Shown piece by piece: positions 1 to 12,138 of a stretch of DNA of 64,000 nt (position 1 is its first letter; the number at the start of each line of letters is the position of its first letter). This DNA is from Typha latifolia (taxonomy: Eukaryota; Streptophyta; Magnoliopsida; Poales; Typhaceae), in the NCBI GenBank assembly GCA_019914945.1, contig CM034107.1:2728001-2792000 (forward strand), written 5' to 3'. A model generated the notes under the pieces. That model was not told the origin of the DNA. It saw nothing but the letters and a program-made list of their open reading frames with translations, and did not search any database. A program made the translations under genes and the position numbers.

Positions 1-180
1 TATGTAGTATTATCATTAACAGCAAATCCTCTGTCGCTGTTGACATTAGGAGTTTCTGCATTTCTGTAATTGGCATCCCATGATTGGCTAGCAAACCAGT
101 TGAAATCTTATAGCTTGTTTTCTGGATTTGGCAGCCAACCAAATGCTGTCAAGTATCCCATCTTCTTGAAATTCCTGCAG

Positions 181-296
181 TTGGGGCTGCAGCAGATCTC
201 CTACAGCATATTATGCATCCAGACAGAAGAAATGATCAAGTGATCACAAAGATGTCAGAAGATCACCTTCAGTCATACTCTATCTTGGAACTGTAG
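181..296 (+). CDS. possible 3'-terminal exon of an upstream gene (partial)
   Basis: An acceptor-like pyrimidine/CAG site at 175-180 is followed by an open stretch ending in TAG at 294-296. If the preceding exon supplies one base, it reads about 38 codons, including GAAADLLQHIMHPDRRNDQ and ending SYSILEL. An AATAAA-type signal follows at about 411-416, as in a 3' UTR. I do not recognise the protein and the rest of the gene would lie left of the window. It may be chance: other frames close quickly and no upstream exon is visible in the first 170 bases. Confidence 0.27.
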
Positions 297-999
297 TGCT
301 GTGATGTCTCTGTTCTTAGTTTGTCTCTTTCTTCAACCTCCTCTTCTATCCAAAACGTGCAGCTTTTTGCGGGGTAGGGGAGGGTGGATAGATCCATAAG
401 TGTAATAAAGGTGTAAAGATGCAAAATATCCTACTTTTCAACATGTTATATTCTATTGTGTAACAAGAAACCTAGGACACCCTTGACTTAATCAAACATT
501 TACATAAAGTAGCTAGCTACTTGCAGTGGGCAATTGAAGTTCATACCAATTGTATCCTCTGTCATCAGATCAGATCATACAGCTTTTTAGCCCATCACAT
601 CTCACAATTACCACCAACTTACTCCTCTCAAGCTTGTCTTACAATATTGGAGTATCAAAGATCTATCCAGAAGTTGCTTTGTGCCTTAAAACTTCCATGA
701 TATGCTTTTCACTTTATTACTGCTCTTTGAAGTATATAATGCTGAATTGATATGCACCATCTCTACAGTTAAACTGAATATAATCAGCAGTACTAGAGCA
801 GTTCATCAGATACTGCTGTGTCCTGAGAGAAGTCTTTAGTTAGTAGTACCTAATGTCTGTGCTTGCTAATTTGCTTTTGCATTAATAAAGGTACTTCCTT
901 TATTTTGTGGACAAGACTCAACCAAATAACCTAGATCTTTATGTGTATTATGGTCCTAGATAAAGTAAAGAAGCCCAGAAATGTTCTCTTTGTCTTTTC

Positions 1000-1002
<3 letters not shown>

Positions 1003-1045
<43 letters not shown>
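1003..1045. repeat. (CT)n microsatellite
   Basis: About 21 uninterrupted CT units. They create the leucine/serine run of a spurious open frame at 941-1192. Confidence 0.95.
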
Positions 1046-1049
<4 letters not shown>

Positions 1050-3331
1050 ATATGTTATCCCTTTCTTCTCCCTCAAGACACTACTTAACCATATATTCCC
1101 CAACAAAGAGCCCAGGTGCCCACAACTCCACAAGGCCACAACTAGGGGAATCTCAGAACAAGCAACGCATGGCAGATTTTGGATGGGAATGATGGATGAA
1201 ACCAAGCAAATAGCTTGCAGAGATGGAGAATAGGAAAGAGAAGAGCTACTAAATAACCTTCTCCTATAGATGCTTTTTGTAGCCTTCTAATTATTTTAGT
1301 TTAAGAGTTAAGACAGTTAAGACTAGAAATTTTATATTACAACTTCCAGAAAAAAGTTCTCTGCAGATACCAAGTACTATGTACTCAATGCTAATGAACG
1401 TGTAGGAAAACTTTTTAGAATTGTTTAACATAATGTTTATAGTCAAACCTCTCTCTTTCTCTCTAATATATGTTCTGAGTTATGAGCTCTAAAGCAAAGT
1501 ATTCAATAAGGGTTTGAGAGAGAGAAATTATTTTTCCATATATAACAAAAATCCTCTCTTTGACATCTATATAATACTTACGAAAAACACACCTGGCCCT
1601 GGATCAGAACTTCAGAAGGAATCTTCTGAAATTTAAAGCTCTATATATATTATGGGCATTTTGTGGTTTGAACTCAAATTTATCGCCGAAATTTAAAGCC
1701 TAGACCTTTTTATTAAAAATATCCGATTAACATTCTACTATTACCATCGTTATCGTAGCACCCTAATGTTACCAAACATAATTTTGAGAGTATCAAGATA
1801 TCATTGCTGAGAAAATTTGATCATCCTTTGACATAGGAATAGTTTTAAAATTAAAATATATAATTAGTAAGGAAGACCTGAAACAAAACTTAGGAGCTTA
1901 ATTAGTATAGGTATCTACTAGGGTAACTTAAAATTTCTGAAGTATCGCCTTGATTAGATCGAATATTTCTTTCTAAGTTTTTTTTTATGTTAAGGTATGG
2001 TGTGTTAAAATGAACTCAATGCGCTAAATTTGATATGTTTTATAGAAGTTAGGGACTCTTCTGAGACAATTAGAGAGCTAAGAATTTAATAATGTCGCAA
2101 TTAAATTAGTTGAAAATTCGACCTAAAAAATACTGATATAATAAGAGACCGTTTGGCATTATGTATCTAGAAAATCTACATGTAGCATATAAAGTGTAAC
2201 TTAAAAGTTACTTTTTAGTTTACGAGTTCAACGAAAGAAAAAAAATTCCAAGAGGTAGAATAGACTCACATGTAGAGGGAAAATATTAAACCTTTATTTA
2301 TATTACTTTTTTTAATTTTAACACTACATATGCTGAAACTAAAACAGTTTTTAACCATCTGTAGGTGTGATAATTGATCCTTGCAAACAAATGAGAGATG
2401 GTCTTTATCAGAAACAGGAAGTTGTCTGTGATGAGGTTGGGTTTGTTGACAAGTATGAGAATGGCTTGCTCCACCTCTCAATCACTCGAGGCCTCGTGGT
2501 TCCAATAAAGGGGAGATACAGGGCTGTCCCCATCGGATGGAGTGTGAACAAAAGAAAGGAATATGTAGTAGTCTCATGTGATGAAGGATGCTTGGTCTCC
2601 TTGGCAAGGTTACAACAAAGGCTACAGTCTCCACTACAAGGTCATGAACATGGCACAAGAAATAAAGAAAAAAGAGTGGTGGGGTTTGAGGAATACCTTG
2701 GGATTTTAAGCTGCCATAGGAGACAAGAAGTTGCTATGTCCCTATGTGGGCAAGCCTCTTGTGAATCCCACATTCCCCCAACTCTCCTCTCAAATCTTGT
2801 CAATTGTTTCCTTTGTGTTAAATCTTCTTCTTTTTGTATTTGCACTTGCTAAAAGGAAATGAAGAAAAAAGATTCTTGAAAATTATTTTTATTTGTTATG
2901 AAGGTGCTTATTTAACTTTCAGACCATTGATTTCCATGTCCTTAGGATGTAGAGATCATTTTTCTATAAAGTTCATTGGTTAGAGCCAATGAAAGAGGTC
3001 AATGCCACCCTTAACTTTGATCTTGTCAGCTTCAAAGTTTAATCTTTTCACTATGATTAACTATGACTGTCACTGAAGTACTGCAGTTTTAAGGAAACAA
3101 TAACACTGATAACAATTGCATCATGACCACCACCTTTTCCTGCAACACTGTAGAATTATCTGGAAAGTAATAGCATGATGATAAAGGAAGTAAAAAAAGA
3201 AGATAAAAGCGGTAATAAATCGAGTTTTGAGTATTGTTTGGTACACTATACTGATAGGCTCTTACAAACCATACAAAGAGATATAAATAGATTGCTGTTG
3301 ATATGACCTCTCAAGAAGACCTTTCTTGACT

Positions 3332-3369
<38 letters not shown>
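3332..3369. repeat. (CT)n microsatellite
   Basis: About 19 CT units in non-coding DNA; an Arg/Glu-rich frame on the other strand is an artefact of it. Confidence 0.95.
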
Positions 3370-3372
<3 letters not shown>

Positions 3373-5670
3373 CCGTTGTGCATGCAGATTGCCTGTATAC
3401 TTCTGACAAACCTTTCAAATAGACTCATTCCCTTCTGAATGATCTCATCTCTCAACCTTCTAAGATACATTTATGATCTGCTCACAATAGCATACTTTTA
3501 CTGTTTTGACATAGGAACTCTTTGTCTCTCTTATGGTTGGTTACCTGCTCTCCTTGAAGTAAAGTTAGTCGTTTCCTTGGAATATCCCATGGCATAGTTC
3601 ATCTATCAATAATATGCCCATGAAAAATAAGATCAATATTTGGACCAGTCTCAAACCACTATGGATAGTTATTGCTTTGTATCATTTCTTTCTCAAAGTA
3701 GTTCCTGGCATCTGGTGCTGCCCACTAATGCAAGGTTATGAGGAGAACAAGATGCAGACAACCTTATCTTAGCCCTAATTCTCAAATAGACTCTTTCTAT
3801 GACTCTCATGACATAGGCACCTTTCAGTGAAATATTAAATATTATAATTTATTGCTGTTCTCCTGATGATGAATAAAAGTAATATCCTGGTATTCTCCAG
3901 CAGTGCCCAACACACATAATCACCATCCCAAAGCACAAAGCATCAAATAAGACAAGCATTGGAAAGCTGAATCCTTGAAAGTGTTTGCAAAGCCCATCCA
4001 ACTGCATCCTGTGCTGTTGTAGCAGTAGCTGTGACTGATCATGGGAGAATAAGAATAACATGAAGGATTGACATGGATAGGTGAGGTGAAGAGCCACTTG
4101 CTACTGTTTATATTAGTAAAGCATGGGAAAAAAGGAAGGAAAAAAAAAAATCTACTTTGCTGCACTAGAGATATGGTAGTGGAACTCCACACTGTAGCCC
4201 ATTGATCACCTTCCCTTTGTGAGAAAAGCATGGAGAGGCTTCAAAAGGGATTCCCTTGTTACGATGCAGGAAGCTAGGCTGGAAAAAACCTGGGAAGAAA
4301 GGGAAAGGACTCAGAACTCAGTACATATTACTTAATGGATGGAAAGTACTGAATCTTGCATTAAAAAAAGAGAAGCAACCAAGAACGGGTATTTTGATCT
4401 TTTCCTGCTGTTCAGGAAAAAAAGAAAAAGATTATGGCAAGGCATGAGCATCCAAAGAACTTCCTATTTTATTTCTCTCTCTCTCTCTCTCTCTAAACTT
4501 ATTCCTTTCATGATCATAATGAAATTTAACTAGAGGCTTTCCCCGGTTTTGCTCCACAAAAAATAATAATAAGTAGATCATTGATAGTAAAAGAAATAAC
4601 CTAAAGGTGTAAGTATCAAGAAGTAGAAGAAAGAAATGGACATAACAATAACCTGTGAGAAATGTTCTTTTTAGGCTTTACTCAATTCAACAATCCAGAA
4701 AAAAGAGATTATGTGAAGTTCTCCAAGGTACATGAGATCTCTTAACAATCATTTTTCTTTGCCCTTCTACAACAACATCTGGTCCATTTCAATTAGCCAA
4801 GGGCAAACAACTTTTATTGGAGATGAACTTTACTTTCTTGGATTTTGGTCCATATTTGCAGATAATGGAAAAAAAAAAAGGTAGAATAGCCGGTATTTGC
4901 TTAAGTAAAAGAAAAATGAGGAGAAAATAACCAACTAAATTCTTGCAATAAATTAAATATTACATCAGAAGAGCTTCTCCTTTTTCTTTTTAATTTGAGA
5001 AGAAATTTGAGAAAACGTGAAGGCAAAAGATATCCTAAACTGTTGGCTCTTAATTATTTGGTCATTGCAATTAAGTATGAGTATCATAACTAAAAGTATG
5101 AGAAAATAGAACACATAAAATTCTCCAGTAAGACAAAGAGCTTCCCTTTTTCTGAGGGGAAAAAATGTAAAGAAGAGACTCGAATAGCTAAAATTGTTCC
5201 GTCATTTATTGAGATCATTGAGTTAGCCAAGAAAATCCTATTCAAGGAAATATCTGATAATGTCGAAATTAGAGTTCTTCTGCAAATTATAATATGACTT
5301 AGGAAATTTCTTTCTATCTCTTTATCTTCAGTAAGTAGACACAGAAAGCTTCGAAGAGCTCTACTGCACCATGCAACAAAAAATTGTCGTTTAAATATCA
5401 CGAAAGAAGTAAAGAATAATCATAGCGTTCAAACTTGCATTCCAAGTATTTTTATTATTATTAACCAAACTTTACAAACAGAGATGACCCATCATTCATA
5501 AATGTGTCTAGCACTTGAAACCAGATTAAAGAAGAAGGAAGAAAGATAAAAGATAAAGAAAAAAGATAAAAGATAAAAGATAAAAGAGAGAACTTTCCTA
5601 TGAAATCAATCGGAGAAACTTGTTACATATGATAAAGCTAAACTTCCACCTAAATTCCAATCCCTTCTTC

Positions 5671-6647
5671 TTACCTTCCATCCCCATTCACCACCATTTT
5701 CTGACAATGGTTGCCTTCCTGCTCCACCTCTCGCGAGGTATCGTCCTCCTCGTCGAAGCAGTCTATGCCATACGCGGCGTGCCCGTGCCCGAACGCCTTG
5801 ATGTGATCCTTGAGCGATCTCTTGTGCTTGAAGTCAGAACCGCAGGTGCAGTACCACAGTTTGCCGCAGTTCTTCTCGTGGGTTCGCCAGTCGCCCCGGA
5901 CGGCGAAGGCCTTGCCGCACTTGCGGCACATGAAGGGCTTGATCCCATGCTTCCTCTTGTAGTGTGTCTGCAGTGTTCTGAAGTCCTTAAGTGGCTTTGA
6001 TCTGGGATGATCGATGTTGTTCCTGCACCCCGGCGCACAGCAGTAGCACGGAAGCCGTAGCATCGCCGTCGGTTGGATGCCTCGCAGCGACTCCGGACCC
6101 TTCCTATACTGTGATCCATGCCCCCACATGTGCATCTAGACATAGTGAGAGAACTAAAATTTAGATATCATGTATATATGATGTCATGTTTATTATTTAA
6201 CGCTAGCTCGATCACAAGGTGCAGAGGTATAGACGCAAACCGCAGAAATCGGTACAAACACAAAACATGCATGCATCTATACAGAAGATGAGGTTACGAC
6301 ATTCTTGTCACGATGTGATCTTGGCAGTAGAGAGCAAGAGATTGGATTCTCTTTGAGCAAAATGAAAAAGTTAAGAATATCTGAAACTAAGGACGTCCAA
6401 TTCCTTTTGGTGAGAAGGTTGGATATGATCACTAAAAGGATCGAACAAGGGGAAGGGGAATTATTCTTTCTCTAGACTTCCTGTTTAGTGAGTGAGGAAT
6501 TTAACCACTTGATCCTGTCAATACAAGGAATTGGAAAAGGACTTCCAGCACCGTGTGTATATGTTTATAATAGTCTCACTTTTTCGTAAGACTCTGTGCA
6601 GTTGAGTGAGGACTTTTGCTAAAAGAAGGGAAAAATAAAATCTGGGG

Positions 6648-6737
<90 letters not shown>

Positions 6738-7795
6738 AGGGAGGGAGGGAGATGATCACGAATAAGGGAAACAAGTCGAGATGTAAGTAAATGTTTGATG
6801 TGCAGATCATACTGTTGAGGTGGTGCAGAAGCTTTAGAAACAGCCATGAAGAAACCCAGAAGGCCAGTTAAAACTTTTCTTCCAGCTGCCAGAGCACAAT
6901 AAGCACAAACTCCAAAAGTACTATATATGGAGTATGGACCAGGCATATTTATATATATGAGAAACAGTACCACCTTCCTCTGTCTAGTTCAATCACAGAC
7001 ACACAGACACACAAAAAGAAAAGAAAAAGTATAAAAAGTACACTCTAGGTGATCCCAACCCCAATTTAGACTAGACAGAGATGAAACACAAACGCACACA
7101 CAAACACAAGATCATGCTGACCATGCAAAAAGGAACAATAAAAGGATGGATGAGCAAAAAAACCAAAAATTTGCAAGAAGAGATGGGAGAGTTTGATCGA
7201 TGATCACCTGCATGTTGTTGTACCTATTAAAGGTCTTGCAGCAGACAGGACAGGAGAACTGGGTTGGGCCGATAAGGATCTGAGAAGGGGTTGGGATCCA
7301 ATACTGCCCCCTGGTGACCCTTCCTATTGTAGGATAGCCTATCGGGATAGCGTCCGCAGTAGCCTCTTCTTCTTCCTCCTCCTCTTCCTCATCCTTGTCT
7401 TCATGACCCACTGAGGTGGAGGAAACCCTAGAGATCGTTAGATCAGCTGCCTCACTTGGGCTTGGGAGGCCTATGTTGAGTGCCACAGTCACAGCTCCTT
7501 CTTGATCACCACCATCATGATCACCATGATCTCCTTTGTTGTTCTTCTTCTTCTCACCTTCATGGTCAAAGGCAGTGGAGGAGGTGGTCTCCTCATGTTG
7601 GAGAGGGGGGTTTGCGGAGGTGATGAAGGAGTTGAGGAGGGGGAGGGCTTCTCTTATGGGAGGGGAGGGTGGTGGGGATTGGATGAGTTGGGTTGAGGTG
7701 CTGGTGTGGTTGGAGTAGGTGGTGTAGAAGTTATAGGAGGATAAGGGGTAGTGATTTGAGTATGCTTTGAGGAAATTGGTGTAGGGATCTGCCAT
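5671..7795 (-). CDS. WIP2: WIP-type C2H2 zinc-finger transcription factor (WIP2/4/5 clade)
   Basis: Two exons join in phase 0: 7795-7208 (196 codons, donor after NNMQ) and 6135-5671 (acceptor before MHMWGHG), giving 350 aa. The start MADPY and an early [11 protein letters not shown] stretch match WIP2-like proteins. An LNIGLPSPS segment at about 107-115 resembles the clade's EAR-like motif. A glutamate run spans about 134-144. The diagnostic W-I-P residues are 166-168, within [17 protein letters not shown]. Four zinc-finger units follow: C182/C185/H198/H202, C228/C233/H254/H259, C266/C269/H282/C286 and C292/C294/H307/H313. All four look intact. Known family members are nuclear regulators of root, fruit, seed-coat and transmitting-tract development. 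The single intron lies inside finger 1. The exact orthologue (WIP2, 4 or 5) cannot be settled by eye. The 1,072-bp intron and the 5' region carry long GA tracts that may be regulatory. Confidence 0.95.
6651..6752. repeat. (GA)n plus (GGGA)n tract in the WIP intron
   Basis: About 40 GA units (6651-6731) run into about five GGGA units (to 6752), inside the single intron of the WIP gene. Open frames of leucine/serine repeats on the minus strand here are artefacts. Confidence 0.95.
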
Positions 7796-7865
7796 GGCTA
7801 GAGCTTGTTCAATTATGGAGCGATGGAGCTAGAGGTTGTGGATGTGAAGATTATTATAGATAGTT

Positions 7866-7866
<1 letters not shown>

Positions 7867-7916
<50 letters not shown>
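7867..7916. repeat. (GA)n tract just upstream of the WIP start
   Basis: A nearly pure GA tract about 70-120 bp upstream of the ATG, probably in the 5' UTR or core promoter. Read on the coding strand it is a CT tract, as often found in plant 5' leaders. GA/CT elements are targets of plant BPC (GAGA-binding) proteins; whether this one is used is inference. Confidence 0.85.
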
Positions 7917-8027
7917 GGACTAGATCACCAAAATTATAGAAGGCAGCCCAAAAGTGTAAAGTGGTAACAGAGCAGAAGGCTAGTAGATCAAAGTATAACA
8001 AAGGTATCCAAATTGTGTGTATGTCGC

Positions 8028-8029
<2 letters not shown>

Positions 8030-8077
<48 letters not shown>
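8030..8077. repeat. second (GA)n tract upstream of the WIP gene
   Basis: About 24 GA units roughly 235-280 bp upstream of the WIP start codon. With the tract at 7867-7916 it makes a paired GA-rich promoter/leader architecture. Confidence 0.9.
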
Positions 8078-8079
<2 letters not shown>

Positions 8080-8539
8080 AAATGGAGCAAGTTGGGAATA
8101 ATGGGGAAGAAGGAGAGTAAAAAACAAAAGGAGAAAGAAAGGGGTAAGATGGACTATAGTCCATAATTGAAGGGAATGAGATAATCTTGGGACTTGGAAG
8201 GGGGAGAACAAAGACTTCTTCTTTTTTTTATTCTTGTATATTCTTATGGAAGTTTGTGAAGTTCTCTACATCCCCCATTTACTAAGAAGAACCAAAAAAG
8301 AGGCATAACCTGCTACTCTCGGTAAGCATGTGAAAAGAACCCCATACAAGTGTACAAATGTACTCCCATTCCATGCCAACCAACAAATATACTAAGCCAG
8401 TAGTTGGCACAGAGAGGGAGAGTTAATGTTACAAAGTTGGGTGCTTGAGCTACATTTTTTTTTTCCTTTATTTTTTATACTTTAAAATTTTTCAAATAGT
8501 CTATATACTTATTCTCCTCTTATATAAGCATTTTTTTTC

Positions 8540-8938
8540 TATTCAAAGAATACTCACATATTTTATTTTTTTTACTTTCTAGATTGTGCTAATTATATAG
8601 TAAATTTTATTAAATCTGAGTTTTTATAAAATTGAATAGTTATATCACATATAGGAATAAGATAATATGAGTGAAATAAAATCAGATAAAATATACATCT
8701 ATTGTACCCAAGAAATATGAGGGGGCATTTTATTTTTATTTTTATATTCAAAGAATACTCACATATTCTATTTTTCTTACTTTCTAGATTGTGCTAATTA
8801 TATAGTAAATTTTATTAAACCTGAGTTTTTATAAAATTTAATAGTTATATCACGTATAGGAACAAGACAAATATGAGTGAAATAAAATCGGATAAAATAT
8901 ACATATATTGTGCCCAAGAAATATAAGGGGGCATTTTG
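8540..8938. repeat. two-copy tandem duplication, period 205 bp
   Basis: The block beginning TATTCAAAGAATACTCACAT at 8540 recurs at 8745. The copies share nearly the whole unit, through the segment ending GGGGGCATTTT, with scattered substitutions and small indels. The sequence is AT-rich and has no open frame. Confidence 0.9.
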
Positions 8939-11900
8939 TTCATTTAGACGTGCTCCATTAACTTTGACAGAAAAATTGACTGTTTTATTTTATTAGTAAA
9001 TATAGTGATTGGTTTGAGATTTTTTAAAGTATATAGAAATAAAAAAATTTTAAGTATAAATACAGAGGGGTAAAATATATTTAACCCTTTTTATTTAAGA
9101 GATGAGAATTCAACGGTGTTCTAATTAAATCAGTATCGCTGTGATTCAACCGTGATCTCTCATACAATATGAGTCTTTTTTTAACTATTTAAGCACTATC
9201 TTATTTAAAATACTTGAGCTATACTGTTTTCTCCTACTGAAAGAGATGGAGAGAGAAAGTTGGTACCATGTATAATATTTATATACTATGTATTCCGTGG
9301 TTTATTTTTGGACTCCAATTCCATGTAAGTCTTCCACCTTGAAAAATATCTTTTACATAGGTGGAATAAGAGAATTTGTCATTGGTTGGTCCCCATAGGG
9401 ATTCCTTCTATCCTTATGATCTATATTTTCTTTTTTTAATAATTAAAAAGGCGTCAAAATAACCATAGGTTAGGTAAAAGACCTGCTCTTGTCAATACAA
9501 GAGGGACCTAGTCATATGCATAAGTTGGACAAGCAACCCTCTCTATAGAAATGAGTCAACAAGTGAGCAAAATCTTCACTTAAAAGGGCTAACTTCTAGC
9601 ATATATATGCTAACTTTTCTTATGGATTCGAGCTCAAGATGTCTTGATCAAGGTTAGGAACCAGCAGGTGATAGAAACATGGTCTAAAGTTCAAATCCTC
9701 AAAACAAAAGGTAAGCTAAGGAGTCATCAAGCCTGTTTATCTTGCATTTATGAGGTTTATTCTATCTAACTAATAGCACTTGTTTTGCCATCTCAAGGTG
9801 TTTCTATCCACTACCCTAATTGCAAACCTTAATGGTGAGTTCGGTGAGAATCAATCCAGTAGATACATGAAGAGGATCCGAGTCCAAGTTCAGAATCCAC
9901 TAGAACTTTAAATAACTCCAATTATATATATATAAAAAAAAAAGTTTCCCTTCGATTTGCGAACTATATATTTCTAATGAGTACCACATAATTATGATGT
10001 GATAGTGATCGATGGTGGGCCTTTTGTAAGCTTAACTACAAGATGATTAACTTGTTTTTGGAACGTTCTTTTTCTGCCAAGATTGCTTTCGACACTGTAA
10101 ACATAACCCAAAACCTAATTACTGGACTAAAGAAAGTAAAAGGAGTTGGATAATATTTTGTGTATAGATAAGCAATTTTAACAACTAATTATTATTGTTT
10201 CCTCTTTATAGGTATAGCTAATGGTTTGTAATAAAAATTGATAGGTGCATTTAATGATCCACTGAAAAGGTAGTATAAGAGACATACTTCAATTAATGCC
10301 GTCTTAGTACAAACTCCCCCTTTTCACCTAATAAAAAATGTTATTTTAAAATAATAAAAATTTAGTGGTGTCCTAATTAAACTAGTGCCTAAAAAGATAA
10401 TATCTTCTTCTATAGACTTCCTCTTTTATCTAATAATCACAATAATTAAGAAATGCCATCCATCGACCAACTTTTTTATAATAACAAAATTATCCCTATG
10501 TTATTTATTAGAGCAAGTGAAACTTTTTAGGGGTTTATATTTCTACGTACATCAAATCTAATAGTGGAGGTAAATAAATGCATCACCACTCTTTCCAACA
10601 GTGCAAAAATCCAAATGCCCTAAAAAAAGGGGGCAAAATATGCCATTGGACAAGGATGTGGGCCTCCTAATCTTACCCAATCAATGGTCAAGTTGGTGGG
10701 TGGCCCCCAACATTACTGAAATGGGCACAGTTCACCCTCTGTTGAATGCTAACACTAGCAGATGAGTATGCCAATTTGTAGGGAAGGATGCCCATTGCCC
10801 AACCAACACACAATGTTCAAGGTACAATGGAGGATTCCAATAAATTAGAAGATGAGTATGAAGTAATAAATTAGAAGAGTTTAGAGAGAGAAGGAGAAGC
10901 TTTGATCATTTCTAGGGCAACAAATTTGATGCCTCTTAATCTCTTATGACTTATATTATATGATTAACAAACTCTCTTTTTTTCTTCTCTTTTTTTATGA
11001 TGGCCTGTGTATATGGAGGATCCAAATATAGTTCTTGGTGAGAAGCAAAAATGGAAGTACTAGAAGTTCTTGGAAGGTAGTTAATGGTTGCTTTCTTTTC
11101 CTCCTATTTGATTTGACTGCCACTTTGATGGTTCCTAGGAAGTATATGAGTCTAATGAAATATGCAAGAAGGGCCCCATGTTGAGGGAACTAATTTTATT
11201 GGGGTTTTGTTTTTATATAATTGTCACTATAGTTTTTTTTTTTAATATTAATATATTATAATTATCATTATATTCTTCAAATTATCATAATTATTAATAA
11301 AATTATCTTGACTATTTCATAATTATGATTAAAGATAAGTTCTATTGGTATATTCCTAACAAATTATCGTTAAAATTAACAAACAAATGTAAATGACTAA
11401 ATAATTCTTTTTTTCTTAAGGTTAAGAGCATAAATATTTATTAATAATTTGTATGTTGTATGAAGGATGATATTTCTTATACAATGATGTTGGGTAAATA
11501 GTTTTTTAATTTAATTTCTATTTTAATCAAATCTAATGAATCGAATGATATTTTCTAAGGGGTGCAAAGATTTTAGTGATAATTACGATATTTTAAAAGT
11601 TTTTAATGATAATTATATAAAATTCCTAATTTGTTTAATGGCATGAGTCAAGGTCTTATGACTACATCCTTAGACTATGTTTCAATAATTAAAAGAGACT
11701 CAAAATCTTTTGTTTGGGTGCATAAGAGAGGGGCCCCTTGCAATTTAATTGCCGATCGAAAAATATTTTTTTATCTTTACAGATTAGAGCTCATTTATTG
11801 TCGATCAAAAAGTAAAATATGATTTAAGGAATGGAGAAAACTAACATATTATCTCTCATCTTCTACATGTATGGGATTTTTTTTTTTAACTCTCGTTTGG

Positions 11901-12100
11901 TAGCTAATTTGGAAGGAGCTTAATAGAAGAATTTCTCACAGGGAGAGTGGAGGCATATACGAGAGAGAGGGTTTATCCAAATTATTACATCTTTTTTTCG
12001 TGAAAGTTGAGTTGTTTTTATCATTCTCGTTGCAAATCTAGAATGATAAGAACATCCATAGAGAATCTTTAGTTGGGGAGTATAATCTCCAATCTTTTAT

Positions 12101-12102
<2 letters not shown>

Positions 12103-12135
<33 letters not shown>
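12103..12135. repeat. (GA)n microsatellite
   Basis: About 16 GA units in AT-rich spacer. Confidence 0.9.

Positions 12136-12138
<3 letters not shown>

Larger units (their letters stand above)
300..5670. other. non-coding spacer downstream of the WIP gene
   Basis: No convincing gene is seen. The longest open frame, 161 codons at 2367-2852 on the plus strand, has no recognisable domain, no low-complexity excuse and no splice context that would make it a gene. The stretch holds CT microsatellites near 1003-1045, 3332-3369 and 4474-4494. A run of AAAGAT-type repeats at about 5535-5590 lies just beyond the stop of the WIP gene and may be in its 3' UTR. Confidence 0.5.

Noticed and set aside
2367..2852. 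161-codon plus-strand open frame
   Set aside because: No recognisable domain, no splice context, and Cys/Arg-rich composition typical of chance frames; left as spacer.
5620..6000. 126-codon plus-strand open frame
   Set aside because: Antisense shadow of WIP exon 2.
6518..6973. 151-codon minus-strand open frame of Leu/Ser repeats
   Set aside because: Produced by the GA microsatellite in the WIP intron; no conserved sequence on either side.
7813..8211. 132-codon minus-strand open frame upstream of the WIP gene
   Set aside because: Contains two CT-tract translations and sits where the promoter and 5' UTR should be.
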